Shown: piece by piece, positions 8,653 through 20,693 of the stretch
Numbering within the stretch: the first letter of the stretch is position 1
Layout of the letters: every line of letters begins with the position of its first letter
Position numbers and translations under genes: made by a program
Notes under the pieces: model-generated
What the model was told of the DNA's origin: nothing
The model's input: the letters and a program-made list of their open reading frames with translations, nothing else
The model's database searches: none
DNA from: Streptomyces sp. PsTaAH-137
GTDB taxonomy: Bacteria; Actinomycetota; Actinomycetes; Streptomycetales; Streptomycetaceae
DNA: 64,000 bases
Assembly (NCBI RefSeq): GCF_003259365.1
Contig: NZ_QLLY01000001.1
Coordinates: 558,001-622,000 of the forward strand
Direction of reading: 5' to 3'

Positions 8653-9006
8653 ATGACCGACATCGAGATGGACGACGACCGCGACGCGGGCTTCCTGCGC
8701 GCCCGGATCGGCGGCGCCGACGGCGACGTCGCGGGGTACATCCAGTACTTCGTCCTGGAGGAGCCGCGGCGCGCCCTCGTCCCGGTGCACACCGTCGTGG
8801 AGCCCGCGCACGAGGGGAAGGGCATCGGCGGCTCCCTCGCCCGTGAGCTGTACGCGACCGCCGCCCGGGAGGCGATCGCGGTCGCGCCGCTGTGCCCGTT
8901 CGTCGTCGAGTGGGCGGCCCGGCACCCCGGCGAGGCGCCCGCGGCCCCCGCCGCGCTCCTGGACGCCGCGCGCGAGGCCGTCACGGACCACCCCGAGCTG
9001 TGGTGA
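8653..9006 (+). CDS. GNAT-like N-acetyltransferase (small PF14542-type)
   Basis: A 117-residue acetyl-CoA-dependent acyltransferase of the short YjdJ-like GNAT branch. The acetyl-CoA loop is HEGKGIGGSLAREL (the Q/RxxGxG/A equivalent), followed by the branch-specific APLCPFVVEWAARHPG. Strands such as VAGYIQYFVLEEPRRAL complete the shortened fold. Start chosen at ATG 8653 (MTDIEMDDD), preceded by GGGGAG; an upstream start at 8578 would add 25 basic residues without family support. The acceptor is unknown; this branch often acts on small molecules or protein termini. It is divergent from marR and 52 bp upstream of the racemase-like gene. Confidence 0.82.
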   Translation: MTDIEMDDDRDAGFLRARIGGADGDVAGYIQYFVLEEPRRALVPVHTVVEPAHEGKGIGGSLARELYATAAREAIAVAPLCPFVVEWAARHPGEAPAAPAALLDAAREAVTDHPELW

Positions 9007-9058
9007 CCCGCACGGACGGGTGAGAGACCGCGGGGTGCCGGTGCGTAGGGTGCCGGAC

Positions 9059-9715
9059 ATGAAGCTGGCGCTCCTGCACACCTCACCCGTCCACGTCCCC
9101 GTCTTCGACGCCCTGCGCGACGCCGACCACCCCGGCCTCGTGCTCCGCCACGACGTGCGCGAGGAACTCCTGGAGCGGGCCCGCGCCGAAGGCCCCCGGT
9201 CCGTCGCCGACGACGTCCGTACGCTGCTGGAGGCGGCGGCCGCCGACGGGGCCGACGCCGTCCTGTGCACCTGCTCCAGCATCGGCGCCGTCGCCCAGGA
9301 ACAGGCCGCGGCGGCCGGACTCCCCGTGCTCCGGGTCGACCGGCCGATGGCCGCGCGCGCCGTCGCCGAGGGGCCCCGCGTCGTCGTGGTCGCCACTCTC
9401 CGCAGCACCCTGGGCCCCACCGCCGCCCTCGTCGAGGAGGAGGCCGGCCGCGCCGGTCGCGCGGTCGACCTGCGCACCGTCCTGGTCGAGGACACCTGGG
9501 AGCTGTTCCTCGCCGGTGAGCACGCGCGCTACCTCGACCGGGTCGCCGAGGCCCTCGACGCCGTCACCGAGGACGAGGCCGACGTGATCGTGCTCGCCCA
9601 GGCGTCCCTGGCCGACGCCGCCGCACGCACCCGCACCACCGTCCCCGTGCTCTCCAGCCCGCGTCTCGGACTCGCCGCAGCGGCGGCGGAATGCGCACGG
9701 GGCAAAAACGCTTAG
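9059..9715 (+). CDS. Asp/Glu/hydantoin racemase family protein
   Basis: A 218-residue cytoplasmic protein with the two-lobed fold of the aspartate/glutamate/hydantoin racemase superfamily. The first catalytic loop appears as VLCTCSSIGAVAQEQAAA, with a Cys-Ser pair where the family places its first catalytic cysteine. The second conserved stretch, DVIVLAQASLADAA, carries no cysteine where many true racemases have Cys, so it may be a lyase-like or divergent member (compare maleate isomerase and arylmalonate decarboxylase relatives). Start at ATG 9059. It lies 52 bp after the GNAT gene and 56 bp before the deazaflavin reductase, all rightward, and may be co-transcribed with them. Substrate not predictable. 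Confidence 0.75.
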   Translation: MKLALLHTSPVHVPVFDALRDADHPGLVLRHDVREELLERARAEGPRSVADDVRTLLEAAAADGADAVLCTCSSIGAVAQEQAAAAGLPVLRVDRPMAARAVAEGPRVVVVATLRSTLGPTAALVEEEAGRAGRAVDLRTVLVEDTWELFLAGEHARYLDRVAEALDAVTEDEADVIVLAQASLADAAARTRTTVPVLSSPRLGLAAAAAECARGKNA

Positions 9716-9771
9716 GTTGAAGGAAGTTGTCCGTGTCGCACCGCACCGCAGCCGAGGGACGAGGAACCGCC

Positions 9772-10203
9772 ATGACCGACGTCGTCATCAGCCCGACCGG
9801 ATGGGTCGCCGACCAGGCCCGTGTCTACGAGGAGTCCGGCGGCACCAAGGGCACCACCATCCAGGGCGCCCCCTGCCTGCTCCTCGACTACCAGGGCCGC
9901 AAGTCGGGCCAGTGGCGCCGCACCGTCCTCATTTACGGCCGCGACGGCGACGACCTGCTGATCGTCGCCTCGTACGGCGGCTCGGACCAGCACCCCCTGT
10001 GGTACCTGAACCTGGAGGCCAACCCGGAGGTACGGCTGCGCGTCGGGCCCGAGCGGTTCACCGCGCGCGCCGAGACCCTCTCGCCCGAGGACAAGGCCCG
10101 CGTCTGGGACTCCCTCGTCGAGCTGTTCCCGCCCTACGCCGAGTACCAGCGCAAGACCAGCCGCGACATCCCGGTGGTGCGACTCGTGCGGACCGAGGGC
10201 TGA
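9772..10203 (+). CDS. deazaflavin (F420)-dependent nitroreductase-family protein
   Basis: A 143-residue split beta-barrel protein of the Ddn/FDOR-A family, which uses cofactor F420 in actinobacteria for reductions of quinones or other small molecules. Diagnostic stretches are CLLLDYQGRKSGQWRRTVL, the cofactor phosphate-binding GRKSG motif, and SYGGSDQHPLWYLNLEANPE with the conserved HPxWxxNL. Start at ATG 9772 with GAGGAAC upstream. The short gap to the upstream racemase-like gene includes a possible TAGGTT -10 at 9712-9717, so it may have its own promoter. Family assignment is strong; physiological substrate unknown. Confidence 0.88.
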   Translation: MTDVVISPTGWVADQARVYEESGGTKGTTIQGAPCLLLDYQGRKSGQWRRTVLIYGRDGDDLLIVASYGGSDQHPLWYLNLEANPEVRLRVGPERFTARAETLSPEDKARVWDSLVELFPPYAEYQRKTSRDIPVVRLVRTEG

Positions 10204-10372
10204 CCCGCACGGACGGCTGCGCACAGGGGCCGCTGACGAGCACGGGCGGCTTTCGGGATGCTTGGACTCGGCGCGCGTGGGCACGCGCCCCGGGAGACAG
10301 TGGAGGTTCGTCCGGCCCGGCGCTCTCGCGGGGCCGGTGGACCGAGCCCCTCCGAAACGCTGGAGGCATGTG

Positions 10373-10594
10373 ATGACCCAGCCGTTCCCCGATCCCGTCC
10401 CGCCGGGCCCCACCCCGGGCCCTGGGCCGAGTCCGGGTCCCGGACCGGACGTCCCGGATCCGGGACCGCTCCCGGACCCGCTGCCGACGCCGATGCCCCG
10501 GCCCGTGCCGCAGCCCCCGCCGTCGCCGGTCCCGCCGGGCCCGAACCCGGACCCCGACCCGACACCGCCGGAGCCCGAGCCGTCACCCGTGTGA
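10373..10594 (+). CDS. small proline-rich protein (73 aa)
   Basis: A 73-residue protein starting MTQPFPDP, in which about every second or third residue is proline, mostly in P-x-P, PDP and PGP steps, with no other recognisable motif. TGGAGG lies 6 bp upstream of the ATG and a strong hairpin follows the stop, so it looks like a translated gene and not merely low-complexity DNA. There is no signal peptide and no membrane segment. Such chains adopt an extended polyproline helix and often act as spacers or SH3-like ligands; no function can be assigned. The composition means a spurious call is possible. Confidence 0.55.
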   Translation: MTQPFPDPVPPGPTPGPGPSPGPGPDVPDPGPLPDPLPTPMPRPVPQPPPSPVPPGPNPDPDPTPPEPEPSPV

Positions 10595-10600
10595 GCCAGT

Positions 10601-10637
10601 CCGCACGGGCCTGAACCGGTGGCTCGGGCCCGTGCGG
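10601..10637. terminator. bidirectional hairpin between the proline-rich gene and gnd
   Basis: A perfect 11-bp stem, CCGCACGGGCC against its complement, lies with a 15-nt loop between two convergent stop codons. It can serve both transcripts. Confidence 0.65.
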
Positions 10638-10653
10638 CTCGGGCCCGTGGGCC

Positions 10654-12093
10654 TCAGGCCTCCACCTCGGAGCGGTCTCCGCCCCAGAGGGTGTGGAACG
10701 AGCCCTCGCGGTCGGTGCGCCGGTAGGTGTGCGCGCCGAAGAAGTCCCGCTGGCCCTGCGTGAGCGCGGCCGGCAGGCGCTCCGCGCGCAGCGCGTCGTA
10801 GTACGCGAGCGCCGCGGCGAAGCCCGGTGTGGGGACACCCTGGATGGTCGCGGCGACCAGGACGGCACGCCAGTCGTCCTGGGCCGCCGCGATCTCGTCC
10901 GCGAACTCCTTGTCGGAGAGCAGGCTCACCAGGCCGGGCTCGGCCTCGTACGCCGCCGTGATCCGGTCGAGGAAGGCCGCGCGGATGATGCAGCCGCCGC
11001 GCCAGATCCGGGCCACCGCGCCCGAGTCGATGTCCCAGTCGTACGTCTCGCTGCCCGCGGCGATCTCGTGGAAGCCCTGCGTGTACGACACGATCTTCGA
11101 GGCGTACAGCGCCTGCTCCACCCGGTCGGCGAAGGCCGCCGCCTCCGACTCCGGCAGCGCCAGCGCCGCCGGACCCGCCAGATGCTTCGACGCCGCGCGC
11201 AGGTCGGCGTGGCCGGACAGCGAGCGGGCGAACACCGCCTCCGCGATGCCGGAGACCGGAACGCCCAGGTCGAGGGCGATCTGCACGGTCCAGCGGCCGG
11301 TGCCCTTCTGCTCGGCCTGGTCCTGGACGACGTCGACGAACGGCTCGCCCGTCGCCTCGTCGACGTGGCTCAGCACCTCCGCCGTGATCTCGATCAGATA
11401 CGAGTCGAGGCGCCCCTCGTTCCACGAACGGAAGATCTCCGCGATGCGCGCGGGGGAGTACCCGGCGACGTCGCGCAGCAACTGGTACGCCTCGCCGATG
11501 AGTTGCATGTCCGCGTACTCGATGCCGTTGTGCACCATCTTCACGAAGTGCCCGGCGCCGTCCGGACCGACGTGCGTCACGCACGGGGCGCCGTCCTTCG
11601 CCTTCGCGGAGATCTTCTCCAGCATCGGACCGAGCGAGTCGTACGACTCCACGCTGCCGCCGGGCATGATGCTCGGCCCGTGCAGCGCGCCCTCCTCGCC
11701 GCCGGAGATGCCGGTGCCGACGAAGTGGATGCCCTTCTCCCTGAGCTCCTTCTCGCGGCGGCGGGTGTCCGCGAAGTGCGCGTTCCCCCCGTCGATGATC
11801 ATGTCCCCGGGCTCCAGGAGCGGCGCGAACTCCTGGATCACGGCGTCCGTGGCCTCGCCCGCCTTCACCATGACGACCAGGCGGCGGGGCCGCTCAAGGG
11901 CCGCCACGAACTCCTCGGCGGTCTCGGTGGGGACGAAGATGCCCTCCTCGCCGAACTCCTCGACAAGCTTGTGCGTGCGGGACGCGGTGCGGTTGTGGAG
12001 GGCGACGGTGTATCCGTTCCGGGCGAAGTTCCGGGCGAGGTTGCGGCCCATCACCGCGAGACCCGTGACACCGATCTGGGCTGTAGTGCTCAT
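10654..12093 (-). CDS. gnd: 6-phosphogluconate dehydrogenase, decarboxylating (NADP-linked)
   Basis: Oxidative pentose-phosphate enzyme converting 6-phosphogluconate to ribulose 5-phosphate, CO2 and NADPH in the cytoplasm. At 479 residues it is the long Gram-negative/Streptomyces-type form. The N-terminal dinucleotide fold is IGVTGLAVMGRNLARNFARN, with R of NRT after the second strand as in NADP-specific enzymes. The substrate signature is IIDGGNAHFADTRRREKEL, then VGTGISGGEEGALHGPSIMP and GHFVKMVHNGIEYADMQLI, which holds the catalytic Lys and the His-Asn pair. The C-terminal tail carries AHTYRRTDREGSFHTLWGG. Start at ATG 12093 with AGGAGCG 6 bp upstream. Transcribed divergently from the CE7 esterase. 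NADPH supply for biosynthesis is its likely job; it has no obvious link to its neighbours. Confidence 0.95.
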   Translation of the reverse strand: MSTTAQIGVTGLAVMGRNLARNFARNGYTVALHNRTASRTHKLVEEFGEEGIFVPTETAEEFVAALERPRRLVVMVKAGEATDAVIQEFAPLLEPGDMIIDGGNAHFADTRRREKELREKGIHFVGTGISGGEEGALHGPSIMPGGSVESYDSLGPMLEKISAKAKDGAPCVTHVGPDGAGHFVKMVHNGIEYADMQLIGEAYQLLRDVAGYSPARIAEIFRSWNEGRLDSYLIEITAEVLSHVDEATGEPFVDVVQDQAEQKGTGRWTVQIALDLGVPVSGIAEAVFARSLSGHADLRAASKHLAGPAALALPESEAAAFADRVEQALYASKIVSYTQGFHEIAAGSETYDWDIDSGAVARIWRGGCIIRAAFLDRITAAYEAEPGLVSLLSDKEFADEIAAAQDDWRAVLVAATIQGVPTPGFAAALAYYDALRAERLPAALTQGQRDFFGAHTYRRTDREGSFHTLWGGDRSEVEA

Positions 12094-12230
12094 GCCTGTC
12101 GCTCCTGGATTGGGAAAATGAAAGATCTTGTTCAGTTCTGGCGTCGTGAGGCGTAGCGTGACTGCTCGTCCCCCCACGAGACATCCATGCGCAGTGCCCG
12201 TCCGCACTCTTTACGATCCTGGAGCCGTGC

Positions 12231-15667
<3,437 letters not shown>

Positions 15668-15971
15668 GAGGCGTTCCTGGGGGAGCGGTGCGGCCGACGG
15701 TCGGTTGTCATATCTCCACGATCTCTCGTTCCGGCCTTTCGTGTCGTCCGCCCTGAGCAGTCATTGAGTACTACTGCCGATGGAGTACCCAGGATTCCGA
15801 GTCATCCCCAGGGCGGGTGTCCAGAGCGCTACCGAACGTGTCGGCCCTCTTCCGCGCGTGGCGTTCATGGGTGACCATGAGACGCGCCCCGCCTCCAGCC
15901 GTTCTCGAGCGGCGGTGGGAGGGCGGCTCTGACCAGTGGCGTTGGTGCCCGACCGATGACAGGGGTCGCGC
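15668..15971. other. 304-bp divergent intergenic region (transporter / glgM)
   Basis: No coding frame here has both a plausible start and good codon use. It must contain the promoters of the leftward transporter and of glgM. Two GAGTAC direct repeats 17 bp apart (15766 and 15783) are the only sequence pattern noted; their role is unknown. Confidence 0.5.
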
Positions 15972-17135
15972 GTGCGAGTGGGGTTGCTCAGCCGGGAATA
16001 TCCGCCGGACGTCTACGGCGGTGCGGGGGTGCACGTCGAGTTCCTGGCGCGTGAGCTCCGGCCGCTCGTCGACCTGGAGGTGCACACCTGGGGCGAGGGC
16101 GCGGGCGACGGGGTGCGCAGGCACCGCGCCTGGCCGGCCCTGGACGGGGCGAACGACGCGCTGCGCACGCTCTCCGTGGACCTCTCCATGGCCGCCGCCC
16201 TCGAAGGGCGCCAGCTCGTCCACTCCCACACCTGGTACACGAACCTCGCGGGACACCTCGCGGCGCTGCACCTCGGCATCCCGCACGTGCTGACCGCCCA
16301 CTCCCTCGAACCGCTGCGCCCGTGGAAGGCCGAGCAGCTCGGTGGCGGGTACGCCCTGTCGGCCTGGGCGGAGCGCACCGCGATCGAGGCCGCGGACGGG
16401 GTCATCGCGGTGTCCCGGGCGATGCGCGACGACATCCTCGCCTGCTACCCGGCGCTGGAGCCGAAGCGGGTCCGCGTCGTGCACAACGGCATCGACGTCT
16501 CGCTCTACCAGGCCGACCCCGGCACCGACGTGCTGCGCCGCTTCGGCGTCGACCCGGACCGCCCGTACGTTTTGTTCGTCGGCCGCATCACCCGGCAGAA
16601 GGGCGTGCCCCATCTGCTGCGCGCCGCCCACGAGTTGACCAAGGGTGTGCAGCTGGTGCTGTGCGCGGGCGCGCCGGACACCCCCGAGATCGGGCGCGAG
16701 TTCCGGGAGCTGGTGGAGGAGCTGAAGCGGACGCGCGACGGGGTGCACTGGATCCCGTCGATGCTGCCCCGCTCCGAGGTCGTCCAACTCCTCGGCCACG
16801 CGACGGCGTTCGTCTGCCCGTCGATCTACGAACCGCTCGGCATCGTCAACCTGGAGGCGATGGCCTGCGGCACCGCCGTCGTGGCCTCCAAGGTCGGCGG
16901 CATCCCCGAGGTGGTGGCCCACGGCGAGACCGGTCTGCTCGTGCCGTACGCGGAGCAGGACCCGCAGGGCTTCGAGCGCGGCCTGGCCGAGGCGCTGAAC
17001 ACGGTGGTCGCCGACGCCGGCGAGGCGCGCCGCCTGGGCGCGGCCGGACGGGAGCGGGCCGCCGCGGAATTCGGCTGGGACGCGATAGCCCGGCGCACGG
17101 TCGGGGTATACGAGGAGATCCTGAACGGCGCTTGA
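15972..17135 (+). CDS. glgM: alpha-maltose-1-phosphate synthase / actinobacterial glycogen synthase (GT4)
   Basis: Glycosyltransferase family 4 enzyme of 387 residues. In actinobacteria this type (formerly GlgA) transfers glucose from ADP-glucose to glucose 1-phosphate, making maltose 1-phosphate for the GlgE alpha-glucan pathway, or elongates glycogen. The N-terminus [20 protein letters not shown] holds the sugar-nucleotide loop. [14 protein letters not shown] and [10 protein letters not shown] follow, and the C-terminal donor-binding signature is [20 protein letters not shown] with the E-x7-E pair. Start is GTG 15972 with AGGGG upstream. glgC follows about 20 bp downstream, so donor synthesis and use are coupled in one operon. 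No glgE or branching enzyme is in the window. GlgM versus classical GlgA rests on similarity to the mycobacterial pair. Confidence 0.88.
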   Translation: MRVGLLSREYPPDVYGGAGVHVEFLARELRPLVDLEVHTWGEGAGDGVRRHRAWPALDGANDALRTLSVDLSMAAALEGRQLVHSHTWYTNLAGHLAALHLGIPHVLTAHSLEPLRPWKAEQLGGGYALSAWAERTAIEAADGVIAVSRAMRDDILACYPALEPKRVRVVHNGIDVSLYQADPGTDVLRRFGVDPDRPYVLFVGRITRQKGVPHLLRAAHELTKGVQLVLCAGAPDTPEIGREFRELVEELKRTRDGVHWIPSMLPRSEVVQLLGHATAFVCPSIYEPLGIVNLEAMACGTAVVASKVGGIPEVVAHGETGLLVPYAEQDPQGFERGLAEALNTVVADAGEARRLGAAGRERAAAEFGWDAIARRTVGVYEEILNGA

Positions 17136-17155
17136 GACATGGGGGGTTGATGGTC

Positions 17156-18373
17156 ATGCGCGGTGGGCCTTCGGTACTCGGGATCGTTCTGGCGGGAGGA
17201 GAGGGGAAGCGGCTGATGCCACTCACCGCGGACCGGGCGAAACCGGCGGTGACCTTCGGCGGCATGTACCGCCTCGTCGACTTCGTGCTCTCCAACCTCG
17301 TCAACGCCGACATCCTGCGCATCTGCGTCCTGACGCAGTACAAGTCGCACTCGCTGGACCGGCACGTGACGACGACCTGGCGGATGTCGAGCCTGCTCGG
17401 CAACTACGTCACGCCGGTCCCCGCCCAGCAGCGGCTCGGCCCGCGCTGGTACTCGGGCAGCGCGGACGCCATCCTCCAGTCGCTGAACCTGGTCCACGAC
17501 GAACAGCCCGACTTCATCGCGGTGTTCGGCGCCGACCACGTCTACCGGATGGACCCGCGGCAGATGCTCACCCAGCACATCGAGTCCGGCGCGGGCGTCA
17601 CCGTCGCCGGGATCCGGGTGCCCCGCGCCGAGGCGTCCGCGTTCGGCATCATCACGCCCGCCCGCGACGGCACCCGCGTCGAGGCGTTCCTGGAGAAGCC
17701 CAGCGACCCGCCGCCGCTGCCCGGCTCCCCGAACCAGGTCTTCGCCTCCATGGGCAACTACCTCTTCACCACCAAGACGCTCGTCGACGCCCTCAAGGAG
17801 GACGCCGAGGACGACAACTCCGCGCACGACATGGGCGGTTCGATCCTTCCGCTGCTCACCGAGCGCGGGGTCGCCCAGGTCTACGACTTCGACGGCAACC
17901 ACGTCCCCGGCGAGACCGAGCGCGACCACGGCTACTGGCGCGACGTCGGCACGCTCGACACGTACTACGACGCCCACATGGACCTGGTCTCCGACCGGCC
18001 CGCCTTCAACCTGGACAACCGCCGCTGGCCGATCTACACCCACGCCGGACAGCTGCCGCCCGCCCGGTTCTGCGCCGCCGGCATCGCGAGCGAGTCCATC
18101 GTCAGCCCCGGCTGCGTGATCCGCGGGCAGGTCACCCGCTCCGTCCTGTCGCCCGGGGTCAGCGTCGAGGACGGCGCGGTCGTCCAGGGCTCGGTGCTGC
18201 ACGACAACGTCCGGATAGGCCGCGGCGCCGTGGTGCGCGGCGCCGTCCTCGACAAGAACGTGGAGGTCCCGGCGGGCGCCACCATCGGCGTCAACCCGGG
18301 CCGCGACGCCGAGCTGTACACCGTCTCCAAGGGCGGGGTGATCGCGCTCGGCAAGGGGCAGGCCGTGCGCTGA
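17156..18373 (+). CDS. glgC: glucose-1-phosphate adenylyltransferase
   Basis: Makes ADP-glucose from glucose 1-phosphate and ATP, the committed step toward glycogen and maltose 1-phosphate. The 405-residue protein has the N-terminal nucleotidyltransferase motif [20 protein letters not shown], then [16 protein letters not shown]. The substrate-binding FLEKPSDPP and metal-site GADHVYRMD also fit. The C-terminal left-handed beta-helix is visible as hexapeptide repeats ([20 protein letters not shown] and onward). Start placed at ATG 17156 with GGGGGG 9 bp upstream; ATG 17150, two codons earlier, is equally in frame. It directly follows glgM. Its stop is 1 bp from the stop of a convergent TetR gene. 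Confidence 0.95.
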   Translation: MRGGPSVLGIVLAGGEGKRLMPLTADRAKPAVTFGGMYRLVDFVLSNLVNADILRICVLTQYKSHSLDRHVTTTWRMSSLLGNYVTPVPAQQRLGPRWYSGSADAILQSLNLVHDEQPDFIAVFGADHVYRMDPRQMLTQHIESGAGVTVAGIRVPRAEASAFGIITPARDGTRVEAFLEKPSDPPPLPGSPNQVFASMGNYLFTTKTLVDALKEDAEDDNSAHDMGGSILPLLTERGVAQVYDFDGNHVPGETERDHGYWRDVGTLDTYYDAHMDLVSDRPAFNLDNRRWPIYTHAGQLPPARFCAAGIASESIVSPGCVIRGQVTRSVLSPGVSVEDGAVVQGSVLHDNVRIGRGAVVRGAVLDKNVEVPAGATIGVNPGRDAELYTVSKGGVIALGKGQAVR

Positions 18374-18374
18374 C

Positions 18375-18998
18375 CTACTCCCCGGCAGGGGCCGGCGGCG
18401 TGCCCTCGAAGCCGTTGGCCCAGTAGCGCCCGCGCAGCGACAGATCGAGCAGCATGCGGGTCGCCTCCTCCGGTGACATGGGGTGCGGGTCCGACTCCAG
18501 CCACCAGTGCAGTACGGCGAGTTGCTCGCCCACCCAGGCGCGGGCCAGCACGTCGACGCTGATCCGCGGAGTGACCTTCTCGTGCGCCGCGCGCGCCCGG
18601 AACACCTCCGCGGTCGCCTCGGTCTGCGCCGCGGTGAACTGACGCAGCGCCCGTCCGTCGCCCTCGCCGCGCAGCATCATCCGGTACGCGTCCCGCTCCT
18701 GCTCGGCGTGGCGGAAGATCTCCAGTGCCGGCTTGCCGGTGAAGCCCACCTCGGACGCCGGGACCAGCGGCCGCAGCCGCTCCTCCAGCTCGTCCAGCAG
18801 ATCCGTCACGACGCGGTCGAGCAGCTCGTCCTTGTCGGTGTAGTGGCTGTAGAAGGTGGCCCGGCCCAGGTCGGCCCGTTCGGTGATGTCCTCCACCGTC
18901 ACGGCGGCATAGCCCCGTTCGAGGACCAGTGACACCAGCGCGTCCCGCAGCAGGCGTCGGGTGCGGCGTACTCGGCGATCGCCTGCTTCCGGCGGCAT
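18375..18998 (-). CDS. TetR/AcrR family regulator
   Basis: Repressor of 207 residues. The N-terminal HTH is RDALVSLVLERGYAAVTVED followed by ITERADLGRATFYSHYTDKD, the standard TetR DNA-binding pattern; the C-terminal helical ligand domain is divergent. It starts at ATG 18998 with GAGGAG upstream and diverges from the acyl-CoA ligase gene 132 bp away, so it most likely represses the ligase-dehydrogenase pair in response to an acyl-CoA or free acid. Its 3' end abuts glgC tail-to-tail. The ligand is not predictable from sequence. Confidence 0.88.
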   Translation of the reverse strand: MPPEAGDRRVRRTRRLLRDALVSLVLERGYAAVTVEDITERADLGRATFYSHYTDKDELLDRVVTDLLDELEERLRPLVPASEVGFTGKPALEIFRHAEQERDAYRMMLRGEGDGRALRQFTAAQTEATAEVFRARAAHEKVTPRISVDVLARAWVGEQLAVLHWWLESDPHPMSPEEATRMLLDLSLRGRYWANGFEGTPPAPAGE

Positions 18999-19049
18999 GG
19001 TCCCGGCTCCTCTCGGCTCCCTGACTGAGGACCGCAGCCTACCGGATTA

Positions 19050-19084
19050 TTGACAGCCCGAAAGTTTCTGTACATGGTGTCCAT
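19050..19084 (+). promoter_or_regulatory. probable promoter/operator of the acyl-CoA ligase operon
   Basis: A consensus TTGACA (19050-19055) lies in the TetR/ligase divergent gap, with TACATG/CATGGT about 16-17 bp downstream as a weak -10. A small inverted repeat ATGG-tgt-CCAT (19074-19084) overlaps the downstream part and could be the TetR operator. Confidence 0.4.
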
Positions 19085-19130
19085 TAGTGGCCGCCGTGAA
19101 CATTTGAGCCGACGAGCGTGGGAGCAGCCC

Positions 19131-20681
19131 GTGAACCTGGGCACGTACATCACTCGAAGCAGTACCTTCTGGCCGGAGCGCGAAGCCCTGGTCTGCGGTG
19201 AGCGCAGGCTGAGTTACGCGGACCTGGAGCGCACCACCAACCGCCTGGCCTCCGCGCTGACCGGCCGCGGTCTGGTGCGCGGCGAGACCGTGGCGACGTA
19301 CGCGGGCAACTGCGCCGAGGTCGTCGAGACCGAGATGGCCCTGTGCAAGGCCGGGCTCGTGCGGGTGCCGATCAGCCCCCGGCTCTCCGTCGACGAGGTC
19401 GCGCACATCCTGGGCGACGCGTCCGTGCGGGTGCTGTTCGCGGACACGGGCCGGCTGGACGCGGCACGCGCCGCACTCCACAGGTCCGGCGCCGACTGCC
19501 TCCTGGTGCACTACGGCGAACAAGACGGCCTCGCCTACGCCGAGTTGCTCGGTGAGGGGCATGACGGGACCGTCGCCGTCGAGGTCGACGAGCACGACCC
19601 CGCCGTCCTCAACTTCACCTCGGGCTCCACCGGCCGGCTCAAGGCCGCCGTCCAGACCCAGGGCAACCGGCTCGCCAACCTCCGCAAGCGGATGATGAGT
19701 CCGGAGAGCGCGCCCTCCACCGGAGAGCGCTATCTCGCCGCCGGTCCCATCACCCACGCCCCCGGGATGCCGCTGCTCGCCTCCCTCACCTACGGATCCA
19801 CGGTCGTCGTCCTGCCGCAGTGGGACACGGAGCTGTTCCTGAGCACCGTCGAGCGGGAGCGGATCACGGCCACGTTCGTCGTGCCGACCATGCTGAACAT
19901 GCTCCTCGCGCACCCCAGGACGGCCGCCACTGATCTCTCCAGCCTCAAGGCGCTGCACGTCGGCGGCGCGCCTGTCGCCCCACAGCGGCTCAAGGAGGCC
20001 GTCGAGACCTTCGGGCCGATCGTCGTCCAGGGCTACGGGCAGGTCGAGACGACCAGCGGCATCACCGTGCTGACCCGCCAGGACGTGCTCACCGGCGCCA
20101 CCACCGACCCGGAACTCCTGAAGTCCTGCGGTCGGCCCGTCTTCGACACCGAGGTGCGCGTCGTCGACGAGACCGGCGCTGCCGTGCCCGCGGGCACCGT
20201 CGGTGAGGTCATCGCCCGCGGGCCCGACTGCGTGACCGAGTACTGGCACGAGCCCGAACTCACCGCCGAGACCTTCAAGGACGGCTGGGTGCACACCGGC
20301 GACCTGGGCTATCTGCGCGCCGACGGCTACCTCTTCATCGTCGACCGCAAGAAGGACATGATCATCTCCGGCGGTTACAACGTGTACAGCAGCGAGGTCG
20401 AGGCCGTCCTGTACACGCATCCCGCCCTCGCCGAGGTGTGCGTCGTCGGCGTCCCCGACGAGCACTGGGGCGAGGCCGTCAAGGCCGTCGTCGTCCGCAG
20501 GCCCGACAGCGCCGTCGGCGAGGACGAGGTGATCGCCTTCTGCGCCGAACGTCTGGCCCGCGTGAAGAAGCCGCGGTCCGTCGAGTTCGTCGACGCGCTG
20601 CCCGTCAACCGCAACGGCAAGATCGACCGCCGGGCCGTCCGTGCCCGCCTGCGGGCCGCCGCCGAGCGCCGCGCCCACTGA
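19131..20681 (+). CDS. acyl-CoA synthetase (AMP-forming ligase)
   Basis: Activates a carboxylic acid to its CoA thioester through an acyl-adenylate. The 516-residue protein has the P-loop-like AMP motif NFTSGSTGRLKAAVQTQGNR and the A5 region VVQGYGQVETTSG. The A8 hinge DRKKDMIISGGYNVYSSEVE and the catalytic Lys of A10 in NRNGKIDRRAV complete the set. Start chosen at GTG 19131 (VNLGTYITRS), with GGGAG 6 bp upstream; the frame stays open to 19050 but those residues are not family-like. An acyl-CoA dehydrogenase follows 12 bp later and a TetR gene diverges, which suggests a small catabolic or fatty-acid-modifying unit. Fatty versus aromatic acid substrate is unresolved. Confidence 0.9.
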   Translation: MNLGTYITRSSTFWPEREALVCGERRLSYADLERTTNRLASALTGRGLVRGETVATYAGNCAEVVETEMALCKAGLVRVPISPRLSVDEVAHILGDASVRVLFADTGRLDAARAALHRSGADCLLVHYGEQDGLAYAELLGEGHDGTVAVEVDEHDPAVLNFTSGSTGRLKAAVQTQGNRLANLRKRMMSPESAPSTGERYLAAGPITHAPGMPLLASLTYGSTVVVLPQWDTELFLSTVERERITATFVVPTMLNMLLAHPRTAATDLSSLKALHVGGAPVAPQRLKEAVETFGPIVVQGYGQVETTSGITVLTRQDVLTGATTDPELLKSCGRPVFDTEVRVVDETGAAVPAGTVGEVIARGPDCVTEYWHEPELTAETFKDGWVHTGDLGYLRADGYLFIVDRKKDMIISGGYNVYSSEVEAVLYTHPALAEVCVVGVPDEHWGEAVKAVVVRRPDSAVGEDEVIAFCAERLARVKKPRSVEFVDALPVNRNGKIDRRAVRARLRAAAERRAH

Positions 20682-20693
20682 CAGGAGACCGCC

